NCBI GenBank assembly: GCA_036702975.1
Contig: DATNPX010000045.1
Coordinates: forward strand, 1-64,000
DNA from: DATNPX01 sp036702975
Lineage (GTDB): Bacteria; Cyanobacteriota; Vampirovibrionia; Obscuribacterales; Obscuribacteraceae
DNA length: 64,000 nucleotides
Direction of reading: 5' to 3'
Each line of letters opens with the position of its first letter. Within the stretch, counting starts at the first letter, position 1. Positions 34,367 through 43,913 of the stretch are shown here, piece by piece. The notes under the pieces were generated by a model. That model was not told where the DNA came from and did not search any database. It saw nothing but the letters and a program-made list of their open reading frames with translations. Position numbers and translations under genes: made by a program.

Positions 34367-35362
34367 ATGATGAAAGTATCTTTACTGCCTGGTAGTTTGA
34401 AGTTACTGATACCGCGCAACTTCAAAAAACTCGGCTTTTTAGCTCTCTTGTGCGTCTCCATCTGTGGTGGCTCGGTTCATGCGCAAGTGATTCAGAATGA
34501 TGTGCTCGCCGATCTTATTAAGAAAAAAGAGCTTGCAGCACCAGACCAAAATGTGAAAGCGACTCTCAGCCAGAACGAGGCGATCATAACTTGCGATCGG
34601 CATGCTACAGATGACGATAGCATGTGCAAGTTGCGGGCGATTTTGATAGCTAAATGCGTTTTTGATAGCCAGCCAAACGAAATTCAAAAGTCGAAAATTC
34701 AATTTCTCGATCTCAAAAAGAACTCAGTCAGTACTGCGACCATCAAACGATCTGAGATCGTTTTGTTTGGAGAAGGAAAGCTAGACAAGAAAGAGCTTAT
34801 GTCGTCTATTGACTACGTTACTGAGGGTCCGAGTGTTAGCAAAGACTCTTCTCAGGTCGCTGACGGAGAGCTACAAACGCAGCGAATGATGCTCTTGAGA
34901 CGCATACAAAAAATGAAAGAACGAGGCACCAATGTCACCGCTTTCATGACAATCTTCAACGAGATTGAGGGACTTGCCAAGGCGAATAGCGACAAGACTA
35001 AACTAGAAGAACGAATTGAGTATCTGTCGGAAAAAGTTTCGGAACAAGAACGTATGCTTCATCAGGCTACGCAAAGACCGGCGCTGACGTCGCCGCCAGG
35101 TAGTGGTGGCTCTACTGATGTCGGCTCCAGTTTCGGTGAGTCGCCGAAAATAAGCGCGGCTCTAGCATCAATTGATTCGAAGGTGGCTGCGCAGGTCAGG
35201 TCTATTCGCAACTTGCTGTTAGGCATGCAATCGCTGCCGGATCCGCGTCCTAAGCAGGCGCTTAAAACTCTTGATGATGCAATTATGACGAAAGACATTC
35301 GGCAAATTAGCAGCGCTGGGCAACAAGTCATTCAGACGTTACAGCCGAACTCGTCCCGCTAG
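34367..35362 (+). CDS. Secreted or membrane-anchored coiled-coil protein, unknown function
   Basis: The frame is open from GTG 34283, but starting at ATG 34367 gives a 331-residue protein with a signal-like N-terminus (KKLGFLALLCVSICGGSVHAQ). No clear ribosome-binding site marks either start. The mature part has a polar domain with a Cys pair (C-DRHATDDDSMC), a predicted coiled coil (LEERIEYLSEKVSEQERMLHQ), a Gly/Ser linker and a helical C-terminus. No family is recognised. Confidence 0.6.
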   Translation: MMKVSLLPGSLKLLIPRNFKKLGFLALLCVSICGGSVHAQVIQNDVLADLIKKKELAAPDQNVKATLSQNEAIITCDRHATDDDSMCKLRAILIAKCVFDSQPNEIQKSKIQFLDLKKNSVSTATIKRSEIVLFGEGKLDKKELMSSIDYVTEGPSVSKDSSQVADGELQTQRMMLLRRIQKMKERGTNVTAFMTIFNEIEGLAKANSDKTKLEERIEYLSEKVSEQERMLHQATQRPALTSPPGSGGSTDVGSSFGESPKISAALASIDSKVAAQVRSIRNLLLGMQSLPDPRPKQALKTLDDAIMTKDIRQISSAGQQVIQTLQPNSSR

Positions 35363-35363
35363 G

Positions 35364-37079
35364 CTATTTTGCGGTCTTGGAAAGCTTCGCCACCATCGCC
35401 TTGTCTTTCTCAGCCAGGTCTTTCTTCCCTAAGAGCTCGTATACAGCACCTCTAAATTCGTATGCATCAATCAAATTATCGTGAGTCGGATGCAGTGAAA
35501 TCGCTTTCGTGAGATCTGCCACCGCATCTGCTTCTTTTTTCATTTGCCCTTCGGCTTTGCCTCGGTACAGATAAGCGCAACTTGAATTCGGGTCTAGTTC
35601 AAGTGCTTTGACCGAGTCTTGGTAAGCTTTTTCGTACTGCGCTAATTGATAGTAGGAAATAGCGCGATTGTTGTAGGCATTGACCCAAGAAGGATTGATC
35701 TTAATCGCTAGCGACAAATCTTCAACCGCTTTTTGATATTTGGCCGCATTCACGTAGCAGTAGCCGCGATTGTAATATGCTTGAAATAGTTTGGGATTAA
35801 CGCGAATTGCCGAAGTGTAGTCTTCGATAGCCTTCTCTGGTTTGCCAAGCTTATCGTATGCGTGCCCGCGATTGACATACGACTGACCATCATTTGGATT
35901 CAGGCTTAGTGCAATATTGTAATCATCCACCGTCTTTTGATACTGCTTTTTGTCCAAGTAAATCAGTCCGCGGCGAAAGTAGAGTTGTTCGTCTTTGGGA
36001 TTTTTGGCGATCGCATCGTTCAGCCAGTTCAGCTCATCACCCTGGTTGGTTGAGAATTTTGACTCACTATCACCCGGCTCCTTTGATACTCGCGAAAAAC
36101 CTGAAGCATCGACGCTGTATCCAGGGCCAAACATCGGATCATGATCAGACCACCCAAGTTCCTTTGCTTTATCTATATCGGCGCTCGCTAGTGCTTTTTT
36201 GCCAAGCTGTTCGTAGCACATTCCACGCAGATAATACGAGTACGTTCTGTGCCACGCGTCGAGTTCAATCGCCCTCGTGAAATTCTGAGCGGCTTTTTCG
36301 TACTGCCCAAGTTGGAACTCGGCTGCACCTCCGTAATAGTAAGCTTGAGCGCAATCAGGTTTAAGTGAAATTGCCTTTTCGCCATCAGCGGCCGATTTTT
36401 CAAATTCGCGAAGATTCAGTAATGCGGCACCGCGGATTTCGTATGCATCAGCAAAATCAGGTTTGAGTTCGAGCGCACGATTGGCATCTTTTATTGCATC
36501 TTCGAATCGAGCAAGATCGAACTCTGAAGTTGCTCGTCCACTGTATGCAAAAACGTTTTTAGGATCGGCTTTGACGGCTTTGTCGCATGCATCATATGCC
36601 TTGTCATACTGCTGGAAGTGTTTGTAGACGAGGTTAAGGTTTACGTAGCCATCGGACATATTGGGGTCTAAACGTATCGCTTCTGTGAGGTCAGCAAGCG
36701 CTTTATCCCATTGTTTCGTGTCACAGAGAAGTGTGCCCCTGTTGAAATACAAATTCGCAAGCTTCGGATGATGGCTAGCTTTACCCAGCTCGATAGACTT
36801 GTCAAAATCATGCAGCGCGTTTTCCTTGTCACCGAGCATCTCATATGCGCCACCGCGATTTGCATAAGCTCCAGCAAAAGTCGGCAAGAGTTCGATCGCT
36901 TTTGTGCAATGTTCTATCGCTTTCTTGTAGTTTCCTGCGGTCATATCGACATCGGATAAACCGTAGTAAAAATTAGGATCGGTTGATTCACCGGACGCTT
37001 TAGCCTGAGCCGCGCTCGTTGTATTGAAGACCAAGAGACCCAGCAGGGAAATCGATAACGCAAAGATCTTCACGCGCAA
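35364..37079 (-). CDS. Secreted TPR-repeat protein
   Basis: This 571-residue protein has a signal peptide (IFALSISLLGLLVFNTTSAAQA) and about fourteen TPR motifs in two blocks, split by a Gly/Ser-containing linker near 310-345. Repeats follow the pattern AYxNRGxxYxxLGxxxxAIxDxxKAIxLxP. TPR arrays are protein-interaction scaffolds; the export signal places this one outside the cytoplasm. It is a tandem paralogue of the next gene upstream (37140), with the same block-linker-block layout, so the pair arose by duplication and is probably co-transcribed. Confidence 0.85.
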   Translation of the reverse strand: MRVKIFALSISLLGLLVFNTTSAAQAKASGESTDPNFYYGLSDVDMTAGNYKKAIEHCTKAIELLPTFAGAYANRGGAYEMLGDKENALHDFDKSIELGKASHHPKLANLYFNRGTLLCDTKQWDKALADLTEAIRLDPNMSDGYVNLNLVYKHFQQYDKAYDACDKAVKADPKNVFAYSGRATSEFDLARFEDAIKDANRALELKPDFADAYEIRGAALLNLREFEKSAADGEKAISLKPDCAQAYYYGGAAEFQLGQYEKAAQNFTRAIELDAWHRTYSYYLRGMCYEQLGKKALASADIDKAKELGWSDHDPMFGPGYSVDASGFSRVSKEPGDSESKFSTNQGDELNWLNDAIAKNPKDEQLYFRRGLIYLDKKQYQKTVDDYNIALSLNPNDGQSYVNRGHAYDKLGKPEKAIEDYTSAIRVNPKLFQAYYNRGYCYVNAAKYQKAVEDLSLAIKINPSWVNAYNNRAISYYQLAQYEKAYQDSVKALELDPNSSCAYLYRGKAEGQMKKEADAVADLTKAISLHPTHDNLIDAYEFRGAVYELLGKKDLAEKDKAMVAKLSKTAK

Positions 37080-37139
37080 TTTGCTTCTCCTTTCTTTAGC
37101 TTGATTGTTGTGTTGTCGCAGGACCGGTTGCGGTGCTCA

Positions 37140-38951
37140 CTATTTTGCCTTCTGAATATCTGCTGACTTCTGTTTGTCTTTTGCAGCCAGCTCGGGCTTC
37201 CCTTGCTGTTGATAGATTTCGGCACGCCCCTCATATGCAGGCCAAAACGTAGAATCGAGAGTGATAGCGCGTGCCATATCATCAAGAGCATCGTCGGTTT
37301 TGCTCAACTTGTTTTCTGCGAGCCCGCGATTATAGTATGCGCAAGCAAAGGTCGGATCGATGCTGACAGCCGTGTTTGCATCGTCTAATGCCTTGTCTGT
37401 CTGTCCCAACTGGTAGTAGCAGATGGAACGTCCGTTATAGACCTCTGCGCTCGGTGGATTTAGCTTGGTTGCAACGGAAAGATCTTCAAGTGCTTTTTGA
37501 TAATTCTCGAGTAATATATAAGTATGACCGCGCGAATGGTAAGCTTCTATCAGCTCTGGTTTGAGCGTTATCGCCGCGGTGAAATCAGCGAGCGCTTCTT
37601 TGAATTTTTCCATTCGGTCATAGACATTGCCTCGATTTGTCAAAGCTTCTGCATAATTTGGATCGATTTTAAGCGCGGCGTTGAAATCTAGAAGTGCGTG
37701 GCCGTAATCATTGCAAAGCAAATAAGCCGTGCCTCGTCGAAAGAGAGCTGTTGCGTTGTTAGGATTATCCGCAACTTCCTGGTTGAACTTTTTCATGACT
37801 TGATCATTCGCCTTACCCTCTGGTTTGCTTTGTGGTGAACTGATCTGCGAACTCGAATTGTTCGAGCTACTCGAATCTTCTGGACTAGCTTTTCCTATGG
37901 AGACGGCCGGAGGCTGCATCAAGTTTAGTCGGGGAAATGTATGTTCGTTTGCCGAAGCCTGGGTTGGACTTTTGTCTTCAGTGGTGATTTTTATATCTGG
38001 AAGCAAGTTGGCTGCGGTCCAGCCGAGTGCTGTCGCCATCTGTATATCTTTTGCTGCCAGAGCATCTTTGTTCAGCTGCGCATAAGCCATTCCTCGGTCA
38101 TAGTAAGCCCATTTTGTGCTTTCATTGAAGTCGATTGCTTTGGTTAGAAGTTCAACAGCTTTATCGAAGTGTCCGAGGTATAGGTTTGCGGCACCACAAT
38201 AATAGTAAGCCCCATTTTGATTTTGATTGAGTTCAATGGCATGCGCACCATCTTCCGCTGATTGCTTGAATCTTTTAAGGTTTAGACATGCCGCGGAGCG
38301 GAGTTTCAGTGCATGCGCGGATTTTGGATCGATGCTGAGTGCTTTGTCGCAGTCTTTCACTACGTCGTCGAATTTGAGAAGATTCAATTCTGCAGCTGCT
38401 CTATTGCTGAAGGCAGAGGCGTTGCGAGGATCTAGTTGCGCCGCTCTGTTGCACTCTTCGATAACTTTCTGATTGTTCCCCATCTTCAGATAAGTGAGGG
38501 CGCAATTGTTGTATAGCTGTGACATTTGCGGAGCCATTCGTTTAGCGGTATTAAAGTCTGCTAGCGATTTCTCAAATTGACCGAGTTCACTGTAGACAGT
38601 GCCGCGATTTGAATAGACACCAGCGTCTATTATGCCGTGCTCAATTGCGGCGTTGAAATCAGGCAAAGCAAGCTTCCATTGCTGCGTAAAGATATAAGCT
38701 GCTCCGCGAGCATTATACGCTTCGCCCCAGGTTGGATTCAGCTCGATCGCTTTTGTTGCATCGGCGATCGCTTTCGTATAGTTGCCAACTTGTATGTCAT
38801 TTTCGGACAGCTCTTTATAGAATTGCGCATCCTTTGACGGACTGGAGTCTTGTGAGAAGCAATAAGGTGCATAGACTGTATAGACCTCAGAGACCAGTAC
38901 AAGCGAGACTCCGATCTTGATGACTTGTCTGAAGTCGCTGAATCGACGCAT
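37140..38951 (-). CDS. Secreted TPR-repeat protein, paralogue of its neighbour
   Basis: This 603-residue protein has an N-terminal hydrophobic signal segment (IKIGVSLVLVSEVYTVYAPY) and two TPR blocks split by a Ser/Gln-rich linker (about 325-380). The start of the mature part (QFYKELSENDIQVGNYTKAIADATKAIELNP) aligns directly with the downstream paralogue. It is the first gene of the pair. Three TGTCA direct repeats at 11-bp spacing lie about 180 bp upstream on the same strand and may control both genes. Confidence 0.85.
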   Translation of the reverse strand: MRRFSDFRQVIKIGVSLVLVSEVYTVYAPYCFSQDSSPSKDAQFYKELSENDIQVGNYTKAIADATKAIELNPTWGEAYNARGAAYIFTQQWKLALPDFNAAIEHGIIDAGVYSNRGTVYSELGQFEKSLADFNTAKRMAPQMSQLYNNCALTYLKMGNNQKVIEECNRAAQLDPRNASAFSNRAAAELNLLKFDDVVKDCDKALSIDPKSAHALKLRSAACLNLKRFKQSAEDGAHAIELNQNQNGAYYYCGAANLYLGHFDKAVELLTKAIDFNESTKWAYYDRGMAYAQLNKDALAAKDIQMATALGWTAANLLPDIKITTEDKSPTQASANEHTFPRLNLMQPPAVSIGKASPEDSSSSNNSSSQISSPQSKPEGKANDQVMKKFNQEVADNPNNATALFRRGTAYLLCNDYGHALLDFNAALKIDPNYAEALTNRGNVYDRMEKFKEALADFTAAITLKPELIEAYHSRGHTYILLENYQKALEDLSVATKLNPPSAEVYNGRSICYYQLGQTDKALDDANTAVSIDPTFACAYYNRGLAENKLSKTDDALDDMARAITLDSTFWPAYEGRAEIYQQQGKPELAAKDKQKSADIQKAK

Positions 38952-39132
38952 AAGTGTTTAGCACCATCTTTCCAATTAAGAGATACTCTGGCTATCGATA
39001 GCTCTGAGGACACTTTTACACCCGGAGTTAAAGATTATCAAACGTGGATGACGGAAGACTAAACCATCCGAAACGTAACAGTTTTCAAGGATGATGCGAG
39101 AACGGTTTTTTACCGAATATGGTGTCGCGGAA

Positions 39133-39160
39133 TGACACTAAATTGACACCATTTTGACAC
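39133..39160 (-). promoter_or_regulatory. Pho-box-like array: three TGTCA repeats at exact 11-bp spacing
   Basis: On the minus strand the sequence has TGTCA three times, each 11 bp from the next (TGACAC on the plus strand at 39133, 39144 and 39155). This is the geometry of PhoB-type boxes. About 10 bp past the last repeat is CATATT, a weak -10-like hexamer (4 of 6 matches to TATAAT). The array points towards the TPR gene starting at 38951. No phoB/phoR genes are in the window, so the regulator is inferred from geometry. Confidence 0.5.
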
Positions 39161-39263
39161 TAAATGCATTATGGGGCAACGCTACAATCAAAATGGACCC
39201 AGCACTCAATGGTGACTTTAAAGCTCAATCTATGCACAAAGAATCGGGACGTGAAATATCGGC

Positions 39264-40490
39264 TTAGTGCAACTGATTGATGACCGTGAAAATCGGCAGA
39301 TACATACCGACGACCACTGAGCCCACGATGCCGCCAATGCCGACCACCATAATCGGTTCAAGCAATGAAGTCATCGAATCTACTTGATTCTCCACCTCCA
39401 TGTCGTAGAAGTCTGCAATCTTCCCGAGCATATCGTCCAGCTTGCCTGTTTCCTCTCCGACTGCCACCATCTGCGTAACCATCGGCGGAAAGATAGAATC
39501 CTTCGCCATCGGTTTCGCCACCGTTCCCCCTTGCCTTACCTCGTTGTATACCTTTTCGATCGCTCGTGCGACAACAGCATTACCGGAGGTCTCTTTAACA
39601 ACATCGAGTGCAGATAGCATCGGCACACCCGCACGAATAAGCGTTCCAAATGTGCGTGAGAATCTCGCCACCGACACCTTATTTACGAGGTCACCAATTA
39701 GCGGCAGTCCTCCAATAATTGAGTCGATGTGAAGCTTGCCTGGTCCGGTGTCATAGTACCGGCGCAGCATGTAGGCTCCTACAACTACAACAATAACGAA
39801 CAACAGCATCCAGATAGACCGCATATATTCTGAGAGTGTAATGAGAAACTGCGTGTAAGCAGGCAGTTCGCCGCCGATGCTTTTGAACAAGCCTTGGAAG
39901 ACCGGCAGTACAAATGTGAGCATGGCCCAGAAAACCAGCACTGCAACAGCCAGAACGACTGATGGATAGACGAGCGCTGACCGTACTTTTGCGTTTAGTC
40001 GCTGCCTACTCTCTAAAAAATCTGCTAGACGTAGTAAGACTTCGGACAAGATACCGCCTGCCTCACCCGCTCGCACCATGGAAACGAATAGTTTGTCGAA
40101 AACCTTTGGGTGCCTAGCCAGAGCATCAGAAAGAGACAGTCCTGATTCAACGGCGTGGCGCACTTCATCAAGCGTTCCCCTCATCTTTTTGTTCTTGCAT
40201 TGATCCACGATGATTGTCAGCGTGCGCAACAATGCCACTCCGGACGATATCATCGCTGCAAATTGACGCGAGAATACTACCTGGTCTTTCAGCGATATCG
40301 TCTCGAAGAGTCCGACAAAATCATCGAAGCTCTTATTCAAGTTAAAGGGTTCTCGGCGCGCCTGTATCTCGACTACGTCAAATCCACGTGATGTCAGTCT
40401 GGCGTGCAGAAGTTTTGAAGACTCCGCCTGTCCGGTTGCTTCTAGAATGCGCCCGGTCGGATCTTTTATCTTGTAACTGAATTCCGGCAT
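39264..40490 (-). CDS. pilC: Type IV pilus inner-membrane platform protein
   Basis: This 408-residue protein has two GspF/PilC domains, each with FSRQFAAMISSGVALLRTL-like or FSRTFGTLIRAGVPMLSAL-like motifs, and three transmembrane helices including the C-terminal one (PIMVVGIGGIVGSVVVGMYLPIF). PilC anchors the assembly and retraction ATPases at the pilus base. It is last in the truncated pilB-pilB-pilT-pilC series and lies 5 bp after pilT. Confidence 0.95.
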   Translation of the reverse strand: MPEFSYKIKDPTGRILEATGQAESSKLLHARLTSRGFDVVEIQARREPFNLNKSFDDFVGLFETISLKDQVVFSRQFAAMISSGVALLRTLTIIVDQCKNKKMRGTLDEVRHAVESGLSLSDALARHPKVFDKLFVSMVRAGEAGGILSEVLLRLADFLESRQRLNAKVRSALVYPSVVLAVAVLVFWAMLTFVLPVFQGLFKSIGGELPAYTQFLITLSEYMRSIWMLLFVIVVVVGAYMLRRYYDTGPGKLHIDSIIGGLPLIGDLVNKVSVARFSRTFGTLIRAGVPMLSALDVVKETSGNAVVARAIEKVYNEVRQGGTVAKPMAKDSIFPPMVTQMVAVGEETGKLDDMLGKIADFYDMEVENQVDSMTSLLEPIMVVGIGGIVGSVVVGMYLPIFTVINQLH

Positions 40491-40495
40491 ATCAA

Positions 40496-41638
40496 TTAGA
40501 ACCTGCCGAACCCTTTACCGGGATCGACAGCACGAGTTGCCGGTGCGTAACCACCGCCGCCGATTAATCTTTGCAGGTCGTCAGCTCTGCTGCTTTTCGA
40601 CAATGCCTCTTGTGGGTCGACAATACCTTGTTTGACGAAGTTTGCAAGCGAGGATTCCAGTGTCTGCATGCCGAGCGCACCACCTGTTTGTATCGTGGAA
40701 TAAATCTGCGCTGTACGTCCTTCTCTAATTAGGTTGGCAATTGCGGGTGTGTTGATCAAGACTTCAAGCGCGAGTACGCGCCCTTTGGTAACGGGATTGC
40801 CGCCAGCAACATCCTGCATGCGAGGCAATAGTGTTTGGCTTAAGACTGCCACCAATCCGCTTGATACCATCACTCTGATCTGTTGCTGCTGTGCCGGAGG
40901 GAAAACGTCCACCATACGGTCAATCGTCTGAGATGCGGAACTGGTGTGCAAGGTGCCGAAAACAAGGTGTCCAGTTTCTGCGGCAGTTAATGCCAAGTGA
41001 ATCGTCTCGAGATCGCGCATCTCTCCTACCAGAATTACATCCGGATCTTCTCTCAAAGCCGCGCGCAGAGCATTTGCGAAGGATTTGGTGTCATTGCCCA
41101 GTTCTCGCTGACTCACGACTGATTTCTTGTTCTGATGTAGAAATTCGATCGGATCTTCGATCGTAAGAATATGGTCCGCGCGATTCTCGTTAATCCAATC
41201 GATGATAGATGCAAGAGTTGTGGATTTGCCATGTCCGGTTGGTCCAGTAATTAGAACCAGCCCGCGTGGCTTTTGCGCGATCTCTTTGGCCACCGCCGGC
41301 AGCCCCAGATCCTCAAGACTGGGAATTCGAGATGACACTACACGCAGTGCTGCGCAAACATTACCTCGGTCTCTGTATACGTTGACGCGAAATCTGCCGA
41401 TTCCCTCGATACCGAAGCTGCAATCAAGTTCGTAGTTGGTTTCGAATTGCGATATCTGCGTCGGCGTCAAAATCGACTTTACTAAATCGTGCACATCTTC
41501 CCCTGAAAATACCGGCAGATTCAAGCGAGAGAGCTTACCAGCCACCCTTATAATTGGTGGCTGATCAGCTTTTAAATGCAAATCTGATGCTGCGCGGTCT
41601 ATCACCAGCTGCAGCAGACCAGGCATATCAATCGGCAT
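40496..41638 (-). CDS. pilT: Type IV pilus retraction ATPase
   Basis: This 380-residue hexameric ATPase drives pilus retraction for twitching and DNA uptake. Walker A is GPTGHGKS (132-139; usually GPTGSGKS), the Asp box is TIEDPIEFLH, Walker B is DVILVGEMRD, and the His box is AAETGHLVFGTLHT. The N-terminal PAS-like domain (RAASDLHLKADQPP) is typical. It lacks the extra N-terminal domain and Cys motif of PilB, which separates it from assembly ATPases. It lies 5 bp upstream of pilC and 16 bp downstream of pilB. Confidence 0.95.
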   Translation of the reverse strand: MPIDMPGLLQLVIDRAASDLHLKADQPPIIRVAGKLSRLNLPVFSGEDVHDLVKSILTPTQISQFETNYELDCSFGIEGIGRFRVNVYRDRGNVCAALRVVSSRIPSLEDLGLPAVAKEIAQKPRGLVLITGPTGHGKSTTLASIIDWINENRADHILTIEDPIEFLHQNKKSVVSQRELGNDTKSFANALRAALREDPDVILVGEMRDLETIHLALTAAETGHLVFGTLHTSSASQTIDRMVDVFPPAQQQQIRVMVSSGLVAVLSQTLLPRMQDVAGGNPVTKGRVLALEVLINTPAIANLIREGRTAQIYSTIQTGGALGMQTLESSLANFVKQGIVDPQEALSKSSRADDLQRLIGGGGYAPATRAVDPGKGFGRF

Positions 41639-41654
41639 AGGTTGAACTCCTGCG

Positions 41655-43724
41655 CTAATTTAAATGAGAATGATGCACTTTCCGTTCCGTCAAGCAGTAA
41701 GGACAGTTGTGCCATTCGCCGTGAATTTCGGCCTCGCAGCTCGAGCACTTAGATTCCATATCAGCTTGGTCTTTGTTCATGCCGCACTTAGGACAGCTCG
41801 TCCAGCCTTCCTGTTGTAAGGTACCACAGCGCGCGCATGATGTCTTCAGATCGTGCTGGCAGAACGGACATTTGATAAAGTCATCGCCAATTGGATTTCG
41901 GCACTTCGTGCACAGCTTGTCATCGCCGGCGGTATCAGCAAGTGTTACGCGAACTACTTCTTCTGCGGTTGAAAGACCTTCACCGACAAGGCGGATGCTG
42001 TAGTCCTTCAAGGGCACCATTCCTGATTGTTTGGCCGCAAATCTGATCATTGCGGTAGTAGAGTCTTTCGCAGTTAAGTCGCGAATCTCGTCATTCATGC
42101 GCATGACTTCGTAGACGCCGACACGATTTTTATATCCCGTACCGTTGCAGTTTTCGCAGCCTTTGCCGCGACTGAATATTGGCCAACCGTCTTCGTCGAC
42201 ATTCAATCGGTAATACTGAAGTGTCGATTCAGCGATACGCTCTTGACCCTTACCCAAAATTCCCAGGTACTCGAGAGCGCTGCGGTCAGGTTTGTATGAC
42301 TCTTTGCACTCTGTACAAATTCTACGCAACAAACGTTGAGCGATGACGCCAATGGTTGCTGATGCTACCAAATATGGGTCCACTTCCATTTCAGCTAAAC
42401 GCGTGATCGCTCCCGGTGCATCGTTTGTGTGAAGTGTGGTAAAGACAAGATGACCTGTCAGTGCCGCTTCGACCGCGATCTTCGCTGTTTCTCTGTCGCG
42501 CGTTTCACCAACGAGCATGATGTCCGGATCTTGTCTTAAGAACGAACGCAGTATTCGCGCGAAATCCAGACCCTTCTCGCGCAGCACCTGCACCTGAGTG
42601 ATTCCAGCCATCTCGTATTCAATAGGGTCTTCAGCTGTGACTATGTTTACATCCGGAGTGTTCCGTTCTGCAAGCGCCGAATACAAAGTCGTTGTTTTAC
42701 CGGAACCGGTGGGACCTGTAACAAAGATAATTCCATATGGTTTGCTAACCATATCTCGAACTACATCCAGAGTCTCTTGGTTGGTAATCAAATTTTCCAA
42801 TCCAAGAGTTGTCGTCGTCTTATCCAAAATTCTCATGACGATCTTTTCGCCATGTTTGCTCGGGATTGTGGAGACACGAAAATCAATATCTTTTCCCGAA
42901 AAGCGAACCCTGATACGACCGTCCTGTGGCAAGCGACGTTCTGCAATATCGAGATCTGCCATGATTTTGTAACGTGAAACGAGTGCGGCCAGAACCGCTT
43001 TTGGCAACTTGCGGTCTACGAACAAAACACCGTCTAGCCGGTATCGCACAGTAACGTGTTTGTCCTGCGGCTCGACATGTACGTCTGAACATCTTCTTTT
43101 AATCGCTTTCGCTAGAATCTGATTGGCCAGATGAACGATGGGAGCATCTTGTGCTTGTTTGGCTAGGTCGAGGTCGTTGATCTCTTCTTCCATCTCGGCC
43201 ATAACATCGAGAGTGCTGAGATCGACCTCTGACTCGATGAATGTTTGATCGGCGAGAGCGTCACCCGCGAGAGTGAGTTCTTCCTGTTTCGTTGCATAAA
43301 TGGTTTCCATGAAATGCTGGAAGTCATCTTCGGTGCAAACTACAGGTTTGACGCGAATGCCCCGCAAGCGGTATCGAATGTCGTCGAGAGCAAGAAGATT
43401 GTTTGGATTGACCATGGCTACGGTCAAAGTGTTGTCTTCCTGAGTAATTGGCACCACTTGGTGCTGCCTTATCAGTTTTTCGGGCAAAAGTTGCAAGGCA
43501 TCCGAGTGAACGACAGTTTTTGCAAGTGAAACATAGTTGACACCGAACTGCACTTCTAGTGCGTTCTTCAAATGAGTTTCGTTGGCTAGACCGAGCCTCG
43601 ACAAGATGAGACTTATAGGCTCACCGGTCTTCATTCGCTCTTGCTGGACAATCTTGAGTTCATCGGCTGTGATGAGACCATTGTCTACCAGCAGTTCGCC
43701 TATCTCTTTTTTGATCAGCGCCAA
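41655..43724 (-). CDS. pilB: Type IV pilus assembly ATPase with a C-terminal double zinc ribbon
   Basis: This 689-residue ATPase powers pilus extension. It starts at TTG with GAGGG seven bases upstream. The N-terminal MshEN-type domain (1-140, EIGELLVDNGLITADEL) can bind cyclic-di-GMP in some relatives. The ATPase core has Walker A GPTGSGKT (337-344), AEDPIEYEM and MLVGETRDRETA. The standard tetracysteine (C470/C473 and C523/C526) is split by a longer than usual loop. Beyond the normal end is an extra 605-677 segment with four CxxC pairs (LCTKC, CPFC, CARC, CPKC, CSSC, CPYC), a likely double zinc ribbon. It lies in the pilB-pilT-pilC operon. Confidence 0.95.
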   Translation of the reverse strand: MALIKKEIGELLVDNGLITADELKIVQQERMKTGEPISLILSRLGLANETHLKNALEVQFGVNYVSLAKTVVHSDALQLLPEKLIRQHQVVPITQEDNTLTVAMVNPNNLLALDDIRYRLRGIRVKPVVCTEDDFQHFMETIYATKQEELTLAGDALADQTFIESEVDLSTLDVMAEMEEEINDLDLAKQAQDAPIVHLANQILAKAIKRRCSDVHVEPQDKHVTVRYRLDGVLFVDRKLPKAVLAALVSRYKIMADLDIAERRLPQDGRIRVRFSGKDIDFRVSTIPSKHGEKIVMRILDKTTTTLGLENLITNQETLDVVRDMVSKPYGIIFVTGPTGSGKTTTLYSALAERNTPDVNIVTAEDPIEYEMAGITQVQVLREKGLDFARILRSFLRQDPDIMLVGETRDRETAKIAVEAALTGHLVFTTLHTNDAPGAITRLAEMEVDPYLVASATIGVIAQRLLRRICTECKESYKPDRSALEYLGILGKGQERIAESTLQYYRLNVDEDGWPIFSRGKGCENCNGTGYKNRVGVYEVMRMNDEIRDLTAKDSTTAMIRFAAKQSGMVPLKDYSIRLVGEGLSTAEEVVRVTLADTAGDDKLCTKCRNPIGDDFIKCPFCQHDLKTSCARCGTLQQEGWTSCPKCGMNKDQADMESKCSSCEAEIHGEWHNCPYCLTERKVHHSHLN

Positions 43725-43913
43725 AGTGTCGCCCTCGGACTGTGTACTCCCAAATGCAATGCTATCGCTATTTCGTGATCGTTAAATCATGCCTGCCCTG
43801 ACTTTAACTATCGGTACCGGTGGCGATGCTCTCAATAATTCCTTGCCACGAGCCTAAGAGATCTAAGCTTTGCAGGCGCTTTGGTGCAGGAAGTTGAAAC
43901 CAAAAATTGTAAA

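Noticed and set aside
35364..38951. Apparent repeats in the TPR genes as possible CRISPR or satellite DNA
   Set aside because: The periodicity is that of 34-residue TPR codons and the DNA repeats are highly diverged.
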